DNA from: Macropodus opercularis
Taxonomy: Eukaryota > Chordata > Actinopteri > Anabantiformes > Osphronemidae
Direction: 5' to 3'
Assembly (NCBI GenBank): GCA_030770545.1
Contig: CM061106.1
Location: 4,986,001-5,050,000, forward strand
Length of the DNA stretch: 64,000 nt
The notes beneath the pieces are model-generated. The model was given only the letters and a program-made list of their open reading frames with translations. It did not search any database and was not told where the DNA came from. This document shows, one piece after another, positions 11,430-23,489 of this stretch. Position numbers and translations under genes: made by a program. Within the stretch, counting starts at the first letter, position 1, and each line of letters begins with the position of its first letter.

Positions 11430-14400
11430 AAGCGAGAGTAGAATCTGGAAAGGAGGAAAAATGAGAAGGACAGTGTGAACATGGTGAATAAGTTCCATAA
11501 TATAAAAGAGGTGATCAGGCTCATGACTTAGTGTTTACAGTTCATTTAGATGTTCCTCCACCCAGGTTTCTGCAACCTACCTTCATCTCGACTCCACTGG
11601 ACCATTCGAAATTCCTGAGTCTGTTGAACATTGTGTTGTCTCTGACTCATCCAGCATCAGATCCTACGTCCCCTAATAGTTTGAGATTCTGGTGGCGTTA
11701 AAACAGATGGAACGAAGTGGAAGAAGGTTCTTATTTTTTGTGATTCAGTGTCAGTTCTGAAAATTATTAGTAGTAAAAGGGGTAAATATCATCAGTATAT
11801 GTTGTTTGAAATCTTGGAAATATTTTGGAATAATGAAAAGGATATAATACTGATGTGAGTTCCAGGTCATGCGTGTGTTACAGGCGATGAGTGGGTGGAT
11901 AGAGAGGATAAAAAAAACTACAGAGAAAGTAGAGACTGAAGGGAATTAAAAAATATATATATCAAAATGAGAAGGGAAAAGCATGGTATCGTTGAACATC
12001 AGGAAGCAGTGGAAAAGGGAAAACAAAGGAAGGAAGTGTTTATGTGTGAGGGGGAGGGTGGGGGAGGGTAGAGAAACAGTAGAAGGGGAAGTAGTGGGTC
12101 ACGTTATTTCAGGCAGATTAAGGATCAGACACACTGGACTGAACATTTCACTACATTTGAGGAGCAGGCATCAGATGGTTTTTGTGGGAAGCTAGAGTGT
12201 GTGGAGCATGTATGAAAGGCAAAGGGATGTTATGGTGAGAGACATGGAACAAGCTGGTTTGGATTTGTTAACTTGAGAAGTGTTTTGATGGCAGAGGAAG
12301 AGGTTGTGGTATTGACAGATGACTGGGCTTGTTAACAGAATCCGAGGGGGGGTACTGCACCTTTAAGGAGACCACCCACAACCACAGAAGCTGGACCTGG
12401 AGCTGGACGTCTCTAAATCTGAGCTCTGCTGCAGGATTCTCAGGTCAGTTGGCTCATGTTTCAGACTCTCGTCTGTCTGTTAGTGCGACTCACACAGAGT
12501 CAGGAACCAGAGGATGATAAACGTCTACTCGCGTTTTTCTTCCGCATGTGAGGCTTTGAAACAGCGAACGTAGGAAACTGGGGTCTGAGAGATCATATGA
12601 GTTTAAACCTGCTTTAACTCTTCTGTCCAGTTCATCTCAAACTTGTCATATTGTTGTTTTCCTAAAGTAGGTTTGGTGCCAAAAAGTGACGCCACCTCGT
12701 TCAGACGTGTAGAACAGTCTGCAACAGTGCTGGTCACGATGTCACGTCTGTTTGAGTTTAAACAACCACAACCATGTCATGACACCAAGACTCAGCAGAA
12801 ATGAAACTATTCATTATTGCAGCTTTATGTTTGTTCCTACGTGTGTTTCCTCCAAATGTAGTGTCTGCTTGAAAATACACAAGGGATGAGGAAAACAGCA
12901 TCAACATGTATCTACTGGATGAAATAACACATTTCTATGTATGAAATAATAAAACTCTAATAAATTTTCCTTCACCACTCTGCAGCATCAACATTACGTC
13001 CATTTCTGTACTTTGCTTACTTTAACAGATTATGATTTAAACGTTTTATCCCGTGTAGACTGTTTCGCCTCGTTGAACTATTGTCAGGCAACATTACAAT
13101 CAGGATTTGCCAATTGCACTGAAAGCTTTGATGCTCTATGCCTAGAATTTAATGCTTCCTTTGTAGGTTGTGTTTAAAATCTTGTCAGCACTGTGGACAG
13201 ATGTCACAGCTGATCTGTAGAGACAAACATAATAAAGTACAAGTATCAAATAAAGTATTTTGTAGAGGAATAACTACTTACACATTTAGTGTCACCTGCC
13301 TGCTCCCTACAGAAAAGATCAGCCAGGTCCTCTATATCAAAGCGTATAACAACTTAAAGTCAGCTATAGTAGGCAACAATGAAACTGAGTATTGTTGTTG
13401 AGTAATTTGAAATTAAAAACTTGTGAATAGTGAATAGTCATAAGAAGCCAAACCTGTGTTATGAAGAAGGCAAGCAGCAATCTGCTGACCTGACCCCTGC
13501 AGTGAAGGGCTATAGATAATATTAACGCTGCTGAATTAATTGTTTCATTCAGATCCAGATATTTTGCTTCATATTTCTGTCATACACACCTTCAATACAA
13601 AGGCCCCACATGAAGAACCACCGTGATCACATGTCCGAGTCGTCCTCCTTTCTCCCACCTCCTGCACTGAGTAGAGCTTAGTGGTGCTCCCTGCTCAATA
13701 GAGTCAGTCTCCTCAACAGGAAGAGTCGGCTCTGCCCTTTCCTGTGTTGTGTGACCAGTCCAGTTTATTGTTCAGGTCACACACCAGGTGTTAAAATCTT
13801 CTACATTAATCTGAGAATTGCTCATTCCCAAAAGAATTGAAGGAATCAAAAGCTGGAAAGGTGATGAATCGTCTCTGTTTAATTTACATGTCAACATGGA
13901 GAAGCAGCAGTTACCTCAGCAGTCAGAGTTTCTTATATACAGAGACAGAGTTTAACCGCACCCACATGGCCTGACATTTCTCGTGGTCTTGTTTATTTAA
14001 ATGTTTATTCCATTTGGCCGACAGACGAACCCCCAGCTAATAAAACTTTATTCCTTTCCTTAACTCCTTGTTTCCTCTTTCCTGTGAAACATCAAAACCT
14101 TCTGTGATTAGCAAACACAGATGTTTGTTCCCATTTGTTAATGTTCTCCCACAGGCCACTCTCTCAGTGTCCTTTCCCTGGTTATTCAGCTGCGGTATTG
14201 AGTGTAATTGCCTGCATTATCATTAATTACCATTATTATTATTATCATATGAATGATTTTATCTAATATAGTTGTTTTTAATCATCTCATAAGTCATACG
14301 TCTTGTTTGTTAAAACTTTTCACCAGGAGGCTGAAAGATTGTGTCAGTCTGGTCCTCCAACCCTGGCAGGGCGCTGTGATTCTGTTTGTCTTTGTCTGAG

Positions 14401-14925
14401 TGTGATGTCATTCCGGCTTCTGTTGTCAGTAGTATATTTAGACAAGCTGTCCACCTATAAAAGAGTTGGACATTACAACAAAACATTTCATGTTTTTTAT
14501 TTAAAAAAATTAATAAGCATATTAATAATACTAATTTGAAAAGGGAACCTTGCTACTCGGCCAAATGTGACGTCATGATGGGATCTAGACATTTGTTCCA
14601 TTCTTCTGCTCTTGAAACTCTTGAAGTTTAATTAAAAACAGTAATTGTTGTCAAAATAACATCACATTTTTGTCCAAAAATGTTCTTTTGCATGTGATTT
14701 CATTGTGGATTAAAGTTGGGTGGTCTATAAGCATACAATTTAAGAAATAGTCAAAAGGAGTCTCTGTGTCCCCTACGGCCCACAGAGACTTTTGATATTA
14801 AGAACATTTTCATCTGGAATGATAAACACAATAGCTATGTTAAAGCTAAACAATTAAAAGTGAAGAACAGACTTTTATAGATCTTCTGTAAATGTACTTC
14901 TAAAGAAATTCTAACTTAGGAAACA
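11430..14925. other. Intergenic, no gene identified
   Basis: No open frame here resembles a known family. 12330-12520 has a relatively GC-rich stretch with a possible donor (CTCAGGTCAGTTG near 12449) but no recognisable protein. The remainder is AT-rich non-coding sequence. Confidence 0.5.
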
Positions 14926-14929
14926 GTTC

Positions 14930-16110
14930 GGACACCCTGCTCTCTAATAGCTGGTGTTTCCCCCTTTGGGGCCTGAGGAAAGTGGACCCCACTCTCAATG
15001 CAGAATTCTTTCCAGCCCGTTTCAGGTCACCCCACAACATCTCAATGCAACTGTGAAGCATCATGGTTTGGGGCTGCTTTGTTGCAGCAGGACCTGTTCA
15101 GCTCACCATCATAGAACCCACCACAAGTTCTACTGTGTATCAGAGTGAGTTTGAGGAACATGTGAGACAATCTGTAAATCTGAAAATTAAAGCTGAAGCA
15201 GAACTGGACCAACATGACAATGGATTAAAACATTAGTTACAACCAGTAAATCAACCAAGGACTGGCTGAAAAGAAAGAAGAAAGAATGGAGTCAACACCC
15301 AGATCTTAATCGCTAGGAGGTTCTTTTCCTGGAATGTTTTATTTGGTTTAAGCCAAACATGTCATCTGTTCTGATGTCCAAATAATTCAATTTGGGCCCA
15401 TCCATCCACAGAACATTAATCCAGAAGTCCTTTGTCAAAATTCTCTCTGGCAAACTTCTGGCTGTCTTAGAGAGCAAAGGTTCCTCCCATGCAAGTTAAC
15501 CTTCTGCAGTTTCTTTCTGATTGGAGAGACATGCCCTTTCCCATCAACAGTAGCCAGAGCCTGCTGTAGGTCCCGTGATGACATTTCAGGTTTTTGGCCT
15601 CTTTTAGCATCTTACGGTCTGCTCTTGGGGTGAACTTGCTGGGACGACCAGACCTGGGCATGTTGGCCAAGCCCTCCACTTGTAGACGTTTTTATGGACA
15701 GGAGAGTATGAAAATGATATCAAAATCTTTCAAGAGTTTTTTATATCCTTTACCTGCTAAATCTTTTTTCAGACAGCTCTACTGCTCTCATCATGGTGCA
15801 CATCAAACTGAATATCTGAGGTTTATCAAAATGCTGAGTAACAATCTACAAATCAATCGCACTTGGTATGATTCACATGTGTGATTTGATTGATTGTAAG
15901 AGGGAATAAATGTGAGGGTGTCCTAACTTTTTCCTCAGTTAGAATCTGTATTTTTGTAGATTTACATTTACAGTAGTAGTATAGTTTATTAGTAGTAGTA
16001 GTATTTGGTTATATTACTTAATTGTAATGTTAACATTGATATTAAATAATCACAGATGAAATAATTTTGCAAAGGCTTTCATAGAGTGTCCTAATTTTTT
16101 CACATAATAT
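14930..16110. mobile_element. Nested Tc1/mariner-like transposon remnants
   Basis: Two transposase pieces in opposite orientation. On the plus strand 15045-15240 contains a frame reading VWGCFVAAGPVQLTIIEP and later LDQHDNG, the middle of a Tc1-type DDE transposase. On the minus strand 15679-15467 encodes NMPRSGRPSKFTPRADRKML, the N-terminal helix-turn-helix part. Similar end-like sequences (TGTCCTAACTTTTTCCTCA near 15920 and TGTCCTAATTTTTTCACA near 16088) mark probable terminal repeats. Stops and deletions make all copies inactive, and exact boundaries were not resolved. Confidence 0.7.
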
Positions 16111-16489
16111 ATAGGTGGACAGGCGACCATCAAGCCCAAGCCTTGAGAGAAGCAAGTGCCTCCTTGTACAAAACTATACGTATACTGAACATGTGTCTTT
16201 CATCCCAACACCAGAGTTGATCGATCTGCCCTTTGACTATTTTGAATTGAAAAAATTAATTGTTCATTAGCTACTAAACAGCCAAGATGTCACACAATAG
16301 AAGAGAGACAGAAGGAAAACAAATGGAGAAATGCTTATGTGTTGTTTGACTGAGATTTTTTATTCATTGATTCTTATGTCTTGTTAATTAGAGTCTAAGT
16401 CTAAAGTTTCAGTTAAATGGATTGAAAGTTGCTGAGACTTGACATTTCCTGCAGATTAACAGTGTTTATGTTTTTGACCAGGATTCACA

Positions 16490-17449
16490 ATGACAGCACA
16501 CGACCTTCTGACGGTGCTGGAAGAACTGGTAGAAAAAGACTTTGAGACGTTCAGATTTCATCTAAATCAGAGTGAAAGCCTCTCAGGCCACCAGACCATC
16601 CCAAGAGCATCACTGGACAAAGCAACAAGAACAAGCACAGTGGACCTGATGCTACAGACCTACACACATGATGCTGTGAAGGTGACCATCATCATCTTAG
16701 AGAAGATGAACAGGAAGGATCTGATCAAACACTTGGGAGCAGAAGGTGAGATACAGCAACACAACAGACATGAACGTCCCTCCAGTCTGAGACATGCGTC
16801 ATGTCATCAGTCAGAACTACTGTACATTTCCAAGTAAAGACTTGATTTATCCTCCAGGTAGGTTTCACTTCACACCTGTATAGAATGGTCTCATTATGAT
16901 GATGCCAATGACAGCCAGGATACGCTCCAGCTCCAGTGAAACCTCTGGATTGTGTTGTGGTTCATGACTGTTTTCCACAGGGCATTGAATGACATTTTTA
17001 AATCAAGTACTGTTTAATACTGATCAAGCATTTGTGTCTGGTTTCCAGGTTCTTGCCCAAGTGGACAAAATCTACCATATGCAGGGAATGTCCAAGGGGA
17101 GGAAAAGAGGAAGCTGCTCTCTATTAGGACAGAGCTTATCAGTAGACTGTCCAGTCATGTAGTTAAAGACTTGCTGGATAATCTGCTGGAAAACGAAGTC
17201 ATAAACCCAGACGAGATGGAGTCAATCCAAGAAACGCAATTAGATGCAGACAAAACACGAAAGCTGATTGACATGGTTCTAGCAAAGGGAAGCACAGCCT
17301 GTAAAGTCCTGATTGATGCTTTGTGTGAGTTAGATCCATTGCCTTCTAAAAACACTGAAGTTAGTCATCCTGTCAGTATCTGTGTCCGTCTTTGTCCCAT
17401 GCTTCTCATTCCTTGTTCTACCCCAACCTCTAGCTGTATTTTCCATTAA
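16490..17449 (+). CDS. PYD-CARD adaptor-like gene (ASC/PYCARD-like), two coding exons
   Basis: Exon 1 (16490-16745) starts at an ATG in context CACAATGA and encodes a Pyrin domain over residues 1-86: LLTVLEELVEKDFETFRFHL, then IPRASLD, VDLMLQTY and ILEKMNRKDLIKHLG. It ends in phase 1 at G|GTGAGA. Exon 2 (17049-17449) follows acceptor TTTCCAG in matching phase, completing a Gly. After a short linker (SCPSGQNLPYAGN) it encodes a CARD: ELISRLSSHVVKDLLDNLL, EVINPDEMESIQ, DKTRKLIDMV and ACKVLIDALCELDP. A TAA at 17447 gives about 218 residues, close to ASC (about 195-200). PYD and CARD are death-fold domains, and an ASC-like protein joins PYD sensors to CARD-bearing caspase-1 to nucleate inflammasomes. 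The CARD resembles fish caspase-1-type CARDs. The tail after LDP differs from the second CARD copy at 23.2-23.5 kb and may be eroded. Alternatively these are exons of a longer NLRP-like gene. Confidence 0.65.
16825..17345 (+). repeat. Duplicated CARD-exon cassette, copy 1
   Basis: Intron plus CARD exon nearly identical by eye to 22926-23448. Similarity starts near TTTCCAAGTAAAGACTTG, covers the intron, the acceptor and most of the exon, and stops just after the LCELDP codons. Confidence 0.85.
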
Positions 17450-17479
17450 AAAGCTTGTATGTCAAGTTTTTACATTTTG

Positions 17480-17700
17480 ACCTGTGTTTTTCTATTATTG
17501 TGAAGATCAGAACACATTTTAAGAGCAATCTATGCAGGAACCCATGTAATCTCAAAGGGTTCACATACTTTTTATTGCAGTTGTATGTGAGGGAATACAG
17601 TGGATATAGTTGCCCTTTAGGTGGTATTAAGAGTAGCTGGATGCTGGTTTAGCATGTAAGGAACATCCATAGTTTAAGGTCTGCTACAGCAAAGGCACAG
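17480..17700. repeat. Local duplication, copy 1 (pair at 19710-19930)
   Basis: About 200 bases from TTTTTCTATTATTGTGAAGA to CTACAGCAAAGGCACAGTCA recur at 19710-19930 with few differences. It is part of a larger tandem duplication that also carries the UPA exon. Confidence 0.85.
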
Positions 17701-17988
17701 TCATCTGCAAAGAAATAGCATATTTGTTAAAAATGGATAAAACAACAATATTTGCAGCTGGTTACTAAATAATTTACAGCAACATTAGCAGAACCGACTC
17801 CATATTATGCCTTCAACACCACAATAGGGTTTCCCCCACACTAAATTATTTTCTTAAGGCAGCCAAATTAGAATGGCTTAGATATCCTACCTCACCCTGC
17901 ACTTAATGCCTATTTCTCTTATGTGGACATATGCTATTCATCTAAATTTCAGATATCATTTTTTACTACACCTGTTAATATACCGTAG

Positions 17989-18135
17989 CTGAGGAAGTCG
18001 TCTGTTCTTCTCTTGATGAAGGTCCAAAGGCAGCACAAGGATGCTGAACACATTGTGACACCTTCTTCATGCAGCCTCAGTAAAGGTCACGTTTACAGTC
18101 TACAATGTCCTGAGGCCTACAAAGTTCAACCTGCG
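17989..18135 (+). pseudogene. Orphan UPA (FIIND C-terminal) exon, copy 1
   Basis: 147 bases, open throughout, reading SSVLLLMKVQ..., VTPSSCSLSKGHVYSLQCPE and AYKVQPA, between a possible acceptor (CCGTAG) and donor GCG|GTGAGT. It is the same length and largely the same sequence as the exon at 20121-20267. The pattern (P-S-x-C-x-L-x-K-G-x-x-Y, then V-x-P) resembles the last part of the UPA subdomain of FIIND proteins (NLRP1, CARD8). No matching second UPA exon follows before the Tc1 element, so it appears to be a leftover of the tandem duplication. It could instead be an alternative or skipped exon. Confidence 0.5.
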
Positions 18136-18661
18136 GTGAGTAAGAATAGATGATGTTGATGATGAACTGAAGGCTTCCAACCGCTTCTAGGTCATTAATT
18201 TGAGTTTGCATTGCTTAACACAGACTCTCTAGAGAGTGAAGCTGGTTGACCTCCTGACAGAGAAGCTAATGTGTGAAACCTCTTCAGAGCCATCAGAGAG
18301 TCAGGGCTGTGTCTCTTTTCTTCTTTACTAATGCTGAGCGATTACTTGTTCTACTTTCTTCTGCTTACATGGTGCAGCTGAAACTGGGCTGAAAAAAACA
18401 AAGAAGGAAAGTAGATCGGCTGTGGATTACTGACTGTGTGCAGTCAACGTGTTCCTGCTGGCAGACAGTGTTCCACTGATTGAGGTAAAAGCTATGATAA
18501 TGATAACCAGTCACTGTTTTATGTACAGTTTTTTTTTAAGTATATAAACCCTTTGGGATTATATGGATTTCTGCATTAATTGGTCATAAATGTGTTCTGA
18601 TCTTCATCTAAATCAAAACAATAGAAAAATACAGTCTGTGTACATTAATACTGCACAGACA

Positions 18662-19690
18662 TTCAATGTTTTCATGTTTGTATTACATATAACAGTACAT
18701 GTAAACATTCTCAGTGCAGGGTGGAACCTTTGTACTTAATAACTGGTTGATCCTCTTTTGGCAGCAATAACCTCAACCATACGTTTCCTGTAGTTGCAGA
18801 TCAGACCTTCTCAACGGTCTGGAGGAATTTGGGACCATTCCTCTTTACTAAACTGTTTCAGTGCAACAATATTCTTGGGGTGTCTGGTGTGAATCGCTCT
18901 CTTGAGGTCAGGCCACAGCATCTCAATCAGGTTGAGGTCCGGGCCCTGACTGGGCCAGTCCAGAAGGCAGATTTTCTTCTGTTGAACCCATTCTGTTGTT
19001 AAGTTACTTCTATGCTTTGGGTCGTTGTCCTGTTGCATCACCATCCTCTGTGAAGCTTCAGTTGATGACAGATGGTCTTGAGTTTTCCTGCAAAATGTCT
19101 TGACAAACTTTGGAATTCATTTTTTCCGTCAATCACTGGTATCCACACACCATCAGTGGCTTCGTTCATGGTTCCTCCCATCTTCTCCATTGTTTCATGT
19201 TTTACTTATTGTAGATTTGTCAACAAATATGTTAGCCTGTGCCAGAGATTTCAGTAAGTCTTGAGCTGACACTCTAGGATTCTTCTTCACCTCGTCACCT
19301 GCGTCATCTTTACAGGACGACCACGCCTGGAAGAGTAGCAACAGCGCTGAACTTTATTAATTTCTAGACAGTCTGTCTTACCATGGACAAAATTAACATG
19401 AAGGCTTTTGTAACTCTTTCCAGCTTCATGCAAGTCAACAATTATTGATCGTAGCTCTTTTGTGCGAGGCATGGTTCACATCATTGCATTGAGTACAGTA
19501 AACTCCACATTTTATTTTTATAGCGCAGGACAGCTTTGACATTCACATTGACTAGACTCCAGGTTGGCTGACTCCTGCCTCCAATTAGCTCTTGAGGGAG
19601 TCATTAGCTGAGGGTTTCACATACTTTTTCCACCCTGCACTGTGAATGTTTACATGTAATGTTCAATAAAAACATGAAAACATATAATGT
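18662..19690 (-). mobile_element. Tc1-like DNA transposon, internally deleted, with inverted repeats
   Basis: Terminal inverted repeats at 18662-18726 and 19629-19690 share TACATGTAAACATTC and CAGTGCAGGGTGG in opposite orientation. Minus-strand transposase remains: 19472-19287 (MPRTKELRSIIVDLHEAGKS, then the RRGRPVKMT linker) is the N-terminal DNA-binding part, and 19044-18811 (QQDNDPKHRS, LLDWPSQGPDLNLIE, WPDLKRAI) is the C-terminal catalytic part with the DPKH and PDLNLIE signatures. The middle is missing, so the element is shorter than a typical 1.6-kb Tc1 and cannot encode transposase. It sits between the two copies of the local UPA duplication. Confidence 0.9.
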
Positions 19691-19709
19691 TAGTATTAGT
19701 TTAAGCAGA

Positions 19710-20520
19710 CTGTGTTTTTCTATTATTGTGAAGATCAGAACACATTTTAAGAGCAATCTATGCAGGAACCCATGTAATCTCAAAGGGTTCACATACTTTT
19801 TATTGCAGTTGTATGTGAGGTAATACAGTGGATATAGTTGCCCTTTAGGTGGTATTAAGAGTAGCTGGATGCTGGTTTAGCATAAAAGGAACATCCATAG
19901 TTTAAGGTCTGCTACAGCAAAGGCACAGTCAGACCTGAGAGTTTCTACATAAGACAGTTTATACATTATACATTTATACATAAGGATCCCTGTAAACCCA
20001 TGGCTTAGATATCCTACCTCACCCTGCACTTATTAATGCCTATTCCTCTTCTGTGGACATATGCTATTCATCTAAATTTTCAGATATGATTTTTTTACTA
20101 CGTCTGTTAATATAATGTAGCTGAGGAACTCGTCTGTTCTTCTCTTGATGAAGGTCAAAGGGCAGCACACGGATGCTGAACACATGGTGACACCTTCTTC
20201 CTGTATCCTCAGTAAAGGTCACACTTACAGTCTACAATGTCCTGAGGCCTACAGTGTTCAACCTGCGGTGAGTAAGAATAGATGATGTTCAGGATTAACT
20301 ACACGCTTCCAACCGGTTCTAGGTCATTGATTTGTTTGCATTGCTTAACACAGACTCAGTGAAGCTGGTTGACCTCCTGACAGAGAAGCTAATGTGTGAA
20401 ACCTCTTCAAAGCCATCAGAGAGTCAGGGCTGTGTCTCTTTACTAATGCTAAGCGATTAGTTGTTCTGCTTTCTTCTACTTACATAGTGCAGCTGAAACT
20501 GGGCTAATAAAAAAAACAAA
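19710..20520. repeat. Local duplication, copy 2
   Basis: Direct repeat of much of 17480-18480, including the UPA exon. Copy 1 has a segment at about 17700-17870 that copy 2 replaces with unrelated sequence (about 19930-20000). Confidence 0.8.
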
Positions 20521-23483
20521 GAAGTGCAGCATCCTAGTCATCTGTTTTCACTCTTAACATAAAAATCAGTGAGGCTTTAATTTGTCACAGCATTGTGAAC
20601 TAAATTGTTTTTGATTTACAGACTGCTCAGTTTAAAATCAGTTATGGACCAAATTACCATCCAGCCTTTGAGATTCGACTAAGATCGAGCATCAAGAAGG
20701 CAGCTGTGACAGTCTTAGACCAGGAGAAGACACCTGTGTGGGGTTACAATGCAGAATTCACAGGTAAAGAAGATTCAATGTCATTATGTTATTACTGACA
20801 GACAGGTTTCAGGGGTTTCTCCCTTGCTGAGACTCAGTTGCACCACTAGGTGATGCCAGACAAATCTTTCCCTCACTGGGAAAACAAAAAGCCTGCTCAC
20901 CTGAGGCTAAAAGGCTGACTGGTTGGAACTCACAAGCACGACCCAACAGGACAGCATTCTGCTGAATAAATAATATAGTACATTATACAGTACATAATAT
21001 TAAACAAATGACTAAAAGTACACACAGGAAGATAGGGTACAAACAAAACACTGAAAAGGATTGAAGGCACTATAGACAAGATTGAACTGAAAATCAGAAT
21101 TCGTTAACACATCAGAGTCTGGGATTCTAGAGACCTAACAGAAACTAAGTTGACTGACTAAAAAAGCTGCAACGTACAAAACACACAATATAGGCAACAG
21201 GCAAGTATCAGGAATGACGAGACAATATGAACAATTACTGACAAAGCACAGAGAGGAACAAAACAGAACAACATGAAAGCTGATTGACAGACCGACCAGG
21301 CAAAGCACCATGACCAACAGACTGACGGCAACACACAGGAATGAACCGACAGAACAGAAAACAGGAGGATGAACCAATATGGCCAAAGTACACTGGAAAA
21401 AAATAAAATAAAAAATTCTGACATTTACGGTAACATACCGGCAGCTGTGGTTGCCAGAATCTCAACGTAAAAAATATGGTCAAACTGTAAAACACATGAC
21501 GGTATATCTAATAAGACACCGTAGCTTTTACACTTGCCAACTACATCACTGTAATAATAACAGTTTACTCTACTCTTTTTATGGCAATTTAATGTACAAA
21601 TTATAGTTACAAACAAGTCTATCTACAGTAAAATTATGTAATAATGCGTAAATAATGTAAACCTGGATACAGCCATTTCAGTAAGAAATACAAAACATAA
21701 CTCTAGGACATATCACAGCATTTTATTACAAAGTTCAACATTACAATAAATCAAATAGGGCTTTACAATTGGTGGGCGTAGATTTCACAGTTACTTCAGA
21801 TACTGTTGTGTTGCAGCTAACAGCCAATTTTCAGAGTCGCATCCCCAGTTAGTCAGTCGGCGTTTACTGTGAACAGGTTGTTTCCAGGACACTCGGTATA
21901 TTCGTCATTTAAATTTTTATTTATAGCTTCTAGTTTGTGCTGGAGTCACATAAACGCAGCTCAGAGAACACAAACTGTTAAACTACAAACATGATCAATT
22001 GTAATATAGAATACATATAGTTTTATATTAATTATATATTTATATTTTTCTAGACTTCTAATATTTGCCATTCTTTTGCCTGCTTTGATTAATGATACTT
22101 TATGATTAAGTATCATTAATAACATGAAATGACGGATAGGAACAGTATATGCAAATATATATTTTCCCTAAATATCTGTATTTAACGAAGAAATGCCATA
22201 TTGTTTATGTAAAAAGGAAAATATTTTTTGCAGAATAATAAAGGTTGTAAATCTTACACATACATTGGTAAAATCTGTAATTCAATCTAAATTTAATTTT
22301 TAAATTTTTTTAATTATTTTTAAAGTACTTACTTGCTTGTTGTTTTACAGTATTTGTCCATTCTATTAACAAAATATTAATGTTTTAACAGTAAAATTAA
22401 GTGTTTTCTACAAACCATCACCGTAATAAGTAAGGCTTCGAACAGTTTCTTGAGTAACAGTAGTAAAGTGTATGTATTATGGTGATATACTATTTAACAT
22501 TTAACGGTAACATACTGTGGCTCTTTAACCGCTTTTAACCGTAATTTTAATGGGCTTTAATTTAGACCATATGTGTCAAAACTAGTCCAGTTTATAATAA
22601 AAGTATATTGTCCAGTCAGTATACAAAGATTAATTGTTTTCACAACATGAATCTGCAAAAAGAAACAGGACTCAGATGTGAGTAATTTCACTGTAGTGAC
22701 AGGCACTGATGAGGAAAATGATAAAGGAAGCCAACAAAGCCCACAATGAGTCTTTCCAGGAGGTTCTGGTCCTGGAAGCTTTAGTTCTACATGATCCCCT
22801 TCAGTCCCAAGTTCAACAGTCCAGAAAATTTTCATAGTTTCTATGTATGAGTTAAAAATAATAAATCTCATTTTAACTCTTGTTGACAATTGACAATTAC
22901 ACATTTGACAAATACATAAAACTTACATACATTTCCAAGTAAAGACTTGATTTATCCTCCAGGTCGGTTTCACTTTACACCTGTATAGAATGGGCTCATT
23001 ATGATGATGCCAATGACAGCCAGGATACGCTCCAGCCCCAGTGAAACCTCTGGATTGTGTTGTGGTTCCTGACTGTTTTCCACAGGGCCTTGAATGAGGC
23101 TTTACAACATTTTTAAATCAAGTACTATTCAACACTGATCAAGCATTTGTGTCTGGTTTCCAGGTTCTTGCCCAAGTGGACAAAATCTACCATGTGCAGG
23201 GAATGTCCAAGGAGAGGAAGAGACAAAGCTGCTCTCTGTTAGGACAGAGCTTATCAACAGAGTGTCCAGTCCTGTAATTAAGCAATTGCTGGATAATCTG
23301 CTGCAACACGAAGTCATAAACCCCGGAGAGATGGAGTCAATCCAAGAAACGCAATTAAATAGAGACAAAACACGAAAGCTGATTGACATGGTTGTAGGAA
23401 AGGGAAACACAGCCTGTAAAATCCTGATTGGTGCTTTGTGTGAGTTAGATCCAAAACTTTCTGAAACCCTGCAGCTAAAGTAA
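20121..23483 (+). CDS. UPA-CARD gene tail (NLRP1/CARD8-like FIIND-CARD), partial
   Basis: Three exons join in frame. 20121-20267 encodes ...VTPSSCILSKGHTYSLQCPE and AYSVQPA and ends in phase 0 at GTGAGT. 20622-20763, after acceptor TTTACAG, encodes AQFKISYGPNYHPAFEIRL, VTVLDQEKTPVW and the AEFT end, finishing in phase 1 at G|GTAAAG. 23164-23483, after TTTCCAG, encodes linker SCPSGQNLPCAGN and a CARD (LLDNLLQHEVINPGEMESIQ, TRKLIDMV, ALCELDPK) ending with TAA at 23481. The first two exons resemble the end of the UPA subdomain of FIIND, where NLRP1 has G-x-x-Y...FSELYVGHLG...VKDKKDETLVWEALV, and a CARD directly following is the NLRP1/CARD8 order. In that family autoproteolysis frees a UPA-CARD fragment that activates caspase-1. 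I see no ZU5 part, NACHT or LRR upstream, so the 5' end is missing, unrecognised or lost. Confidence 0.6.
20770..22920. other. AT-rich intron, possibly a non-autonomous DNA element
   Basis: Between the UPA and CARD exons. 21424-22550 is very AT-rich, peppered with ACAGTA/TACTGT and ACGGTAA motifs. CATTTACGGTAACATACCG (21423) near one end resembles ATTTAACGGTAACATACTG (22499) near the other, in the same orientation. No coding similarity. It may be a degraded non-autonomous transposon. Confidence 0.35.
22926..23448 (+). repeat. Duplicated CARD-exon cassette, copy 2
   Basis: Partner of 16825-17345. Here the exon retains a normal stop soon after LCELDPK. Confidence 0.85.
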
Positions 23484-23489
23484 AACAAA

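Noticed and set aside
21135..21616. Overlapping hydrophobic minus-strand frames
   Set aside because: Several frames overlap over the same AT/CA-rich intron and are Cys/Leu/Val-rich by composition. No conserved motif.
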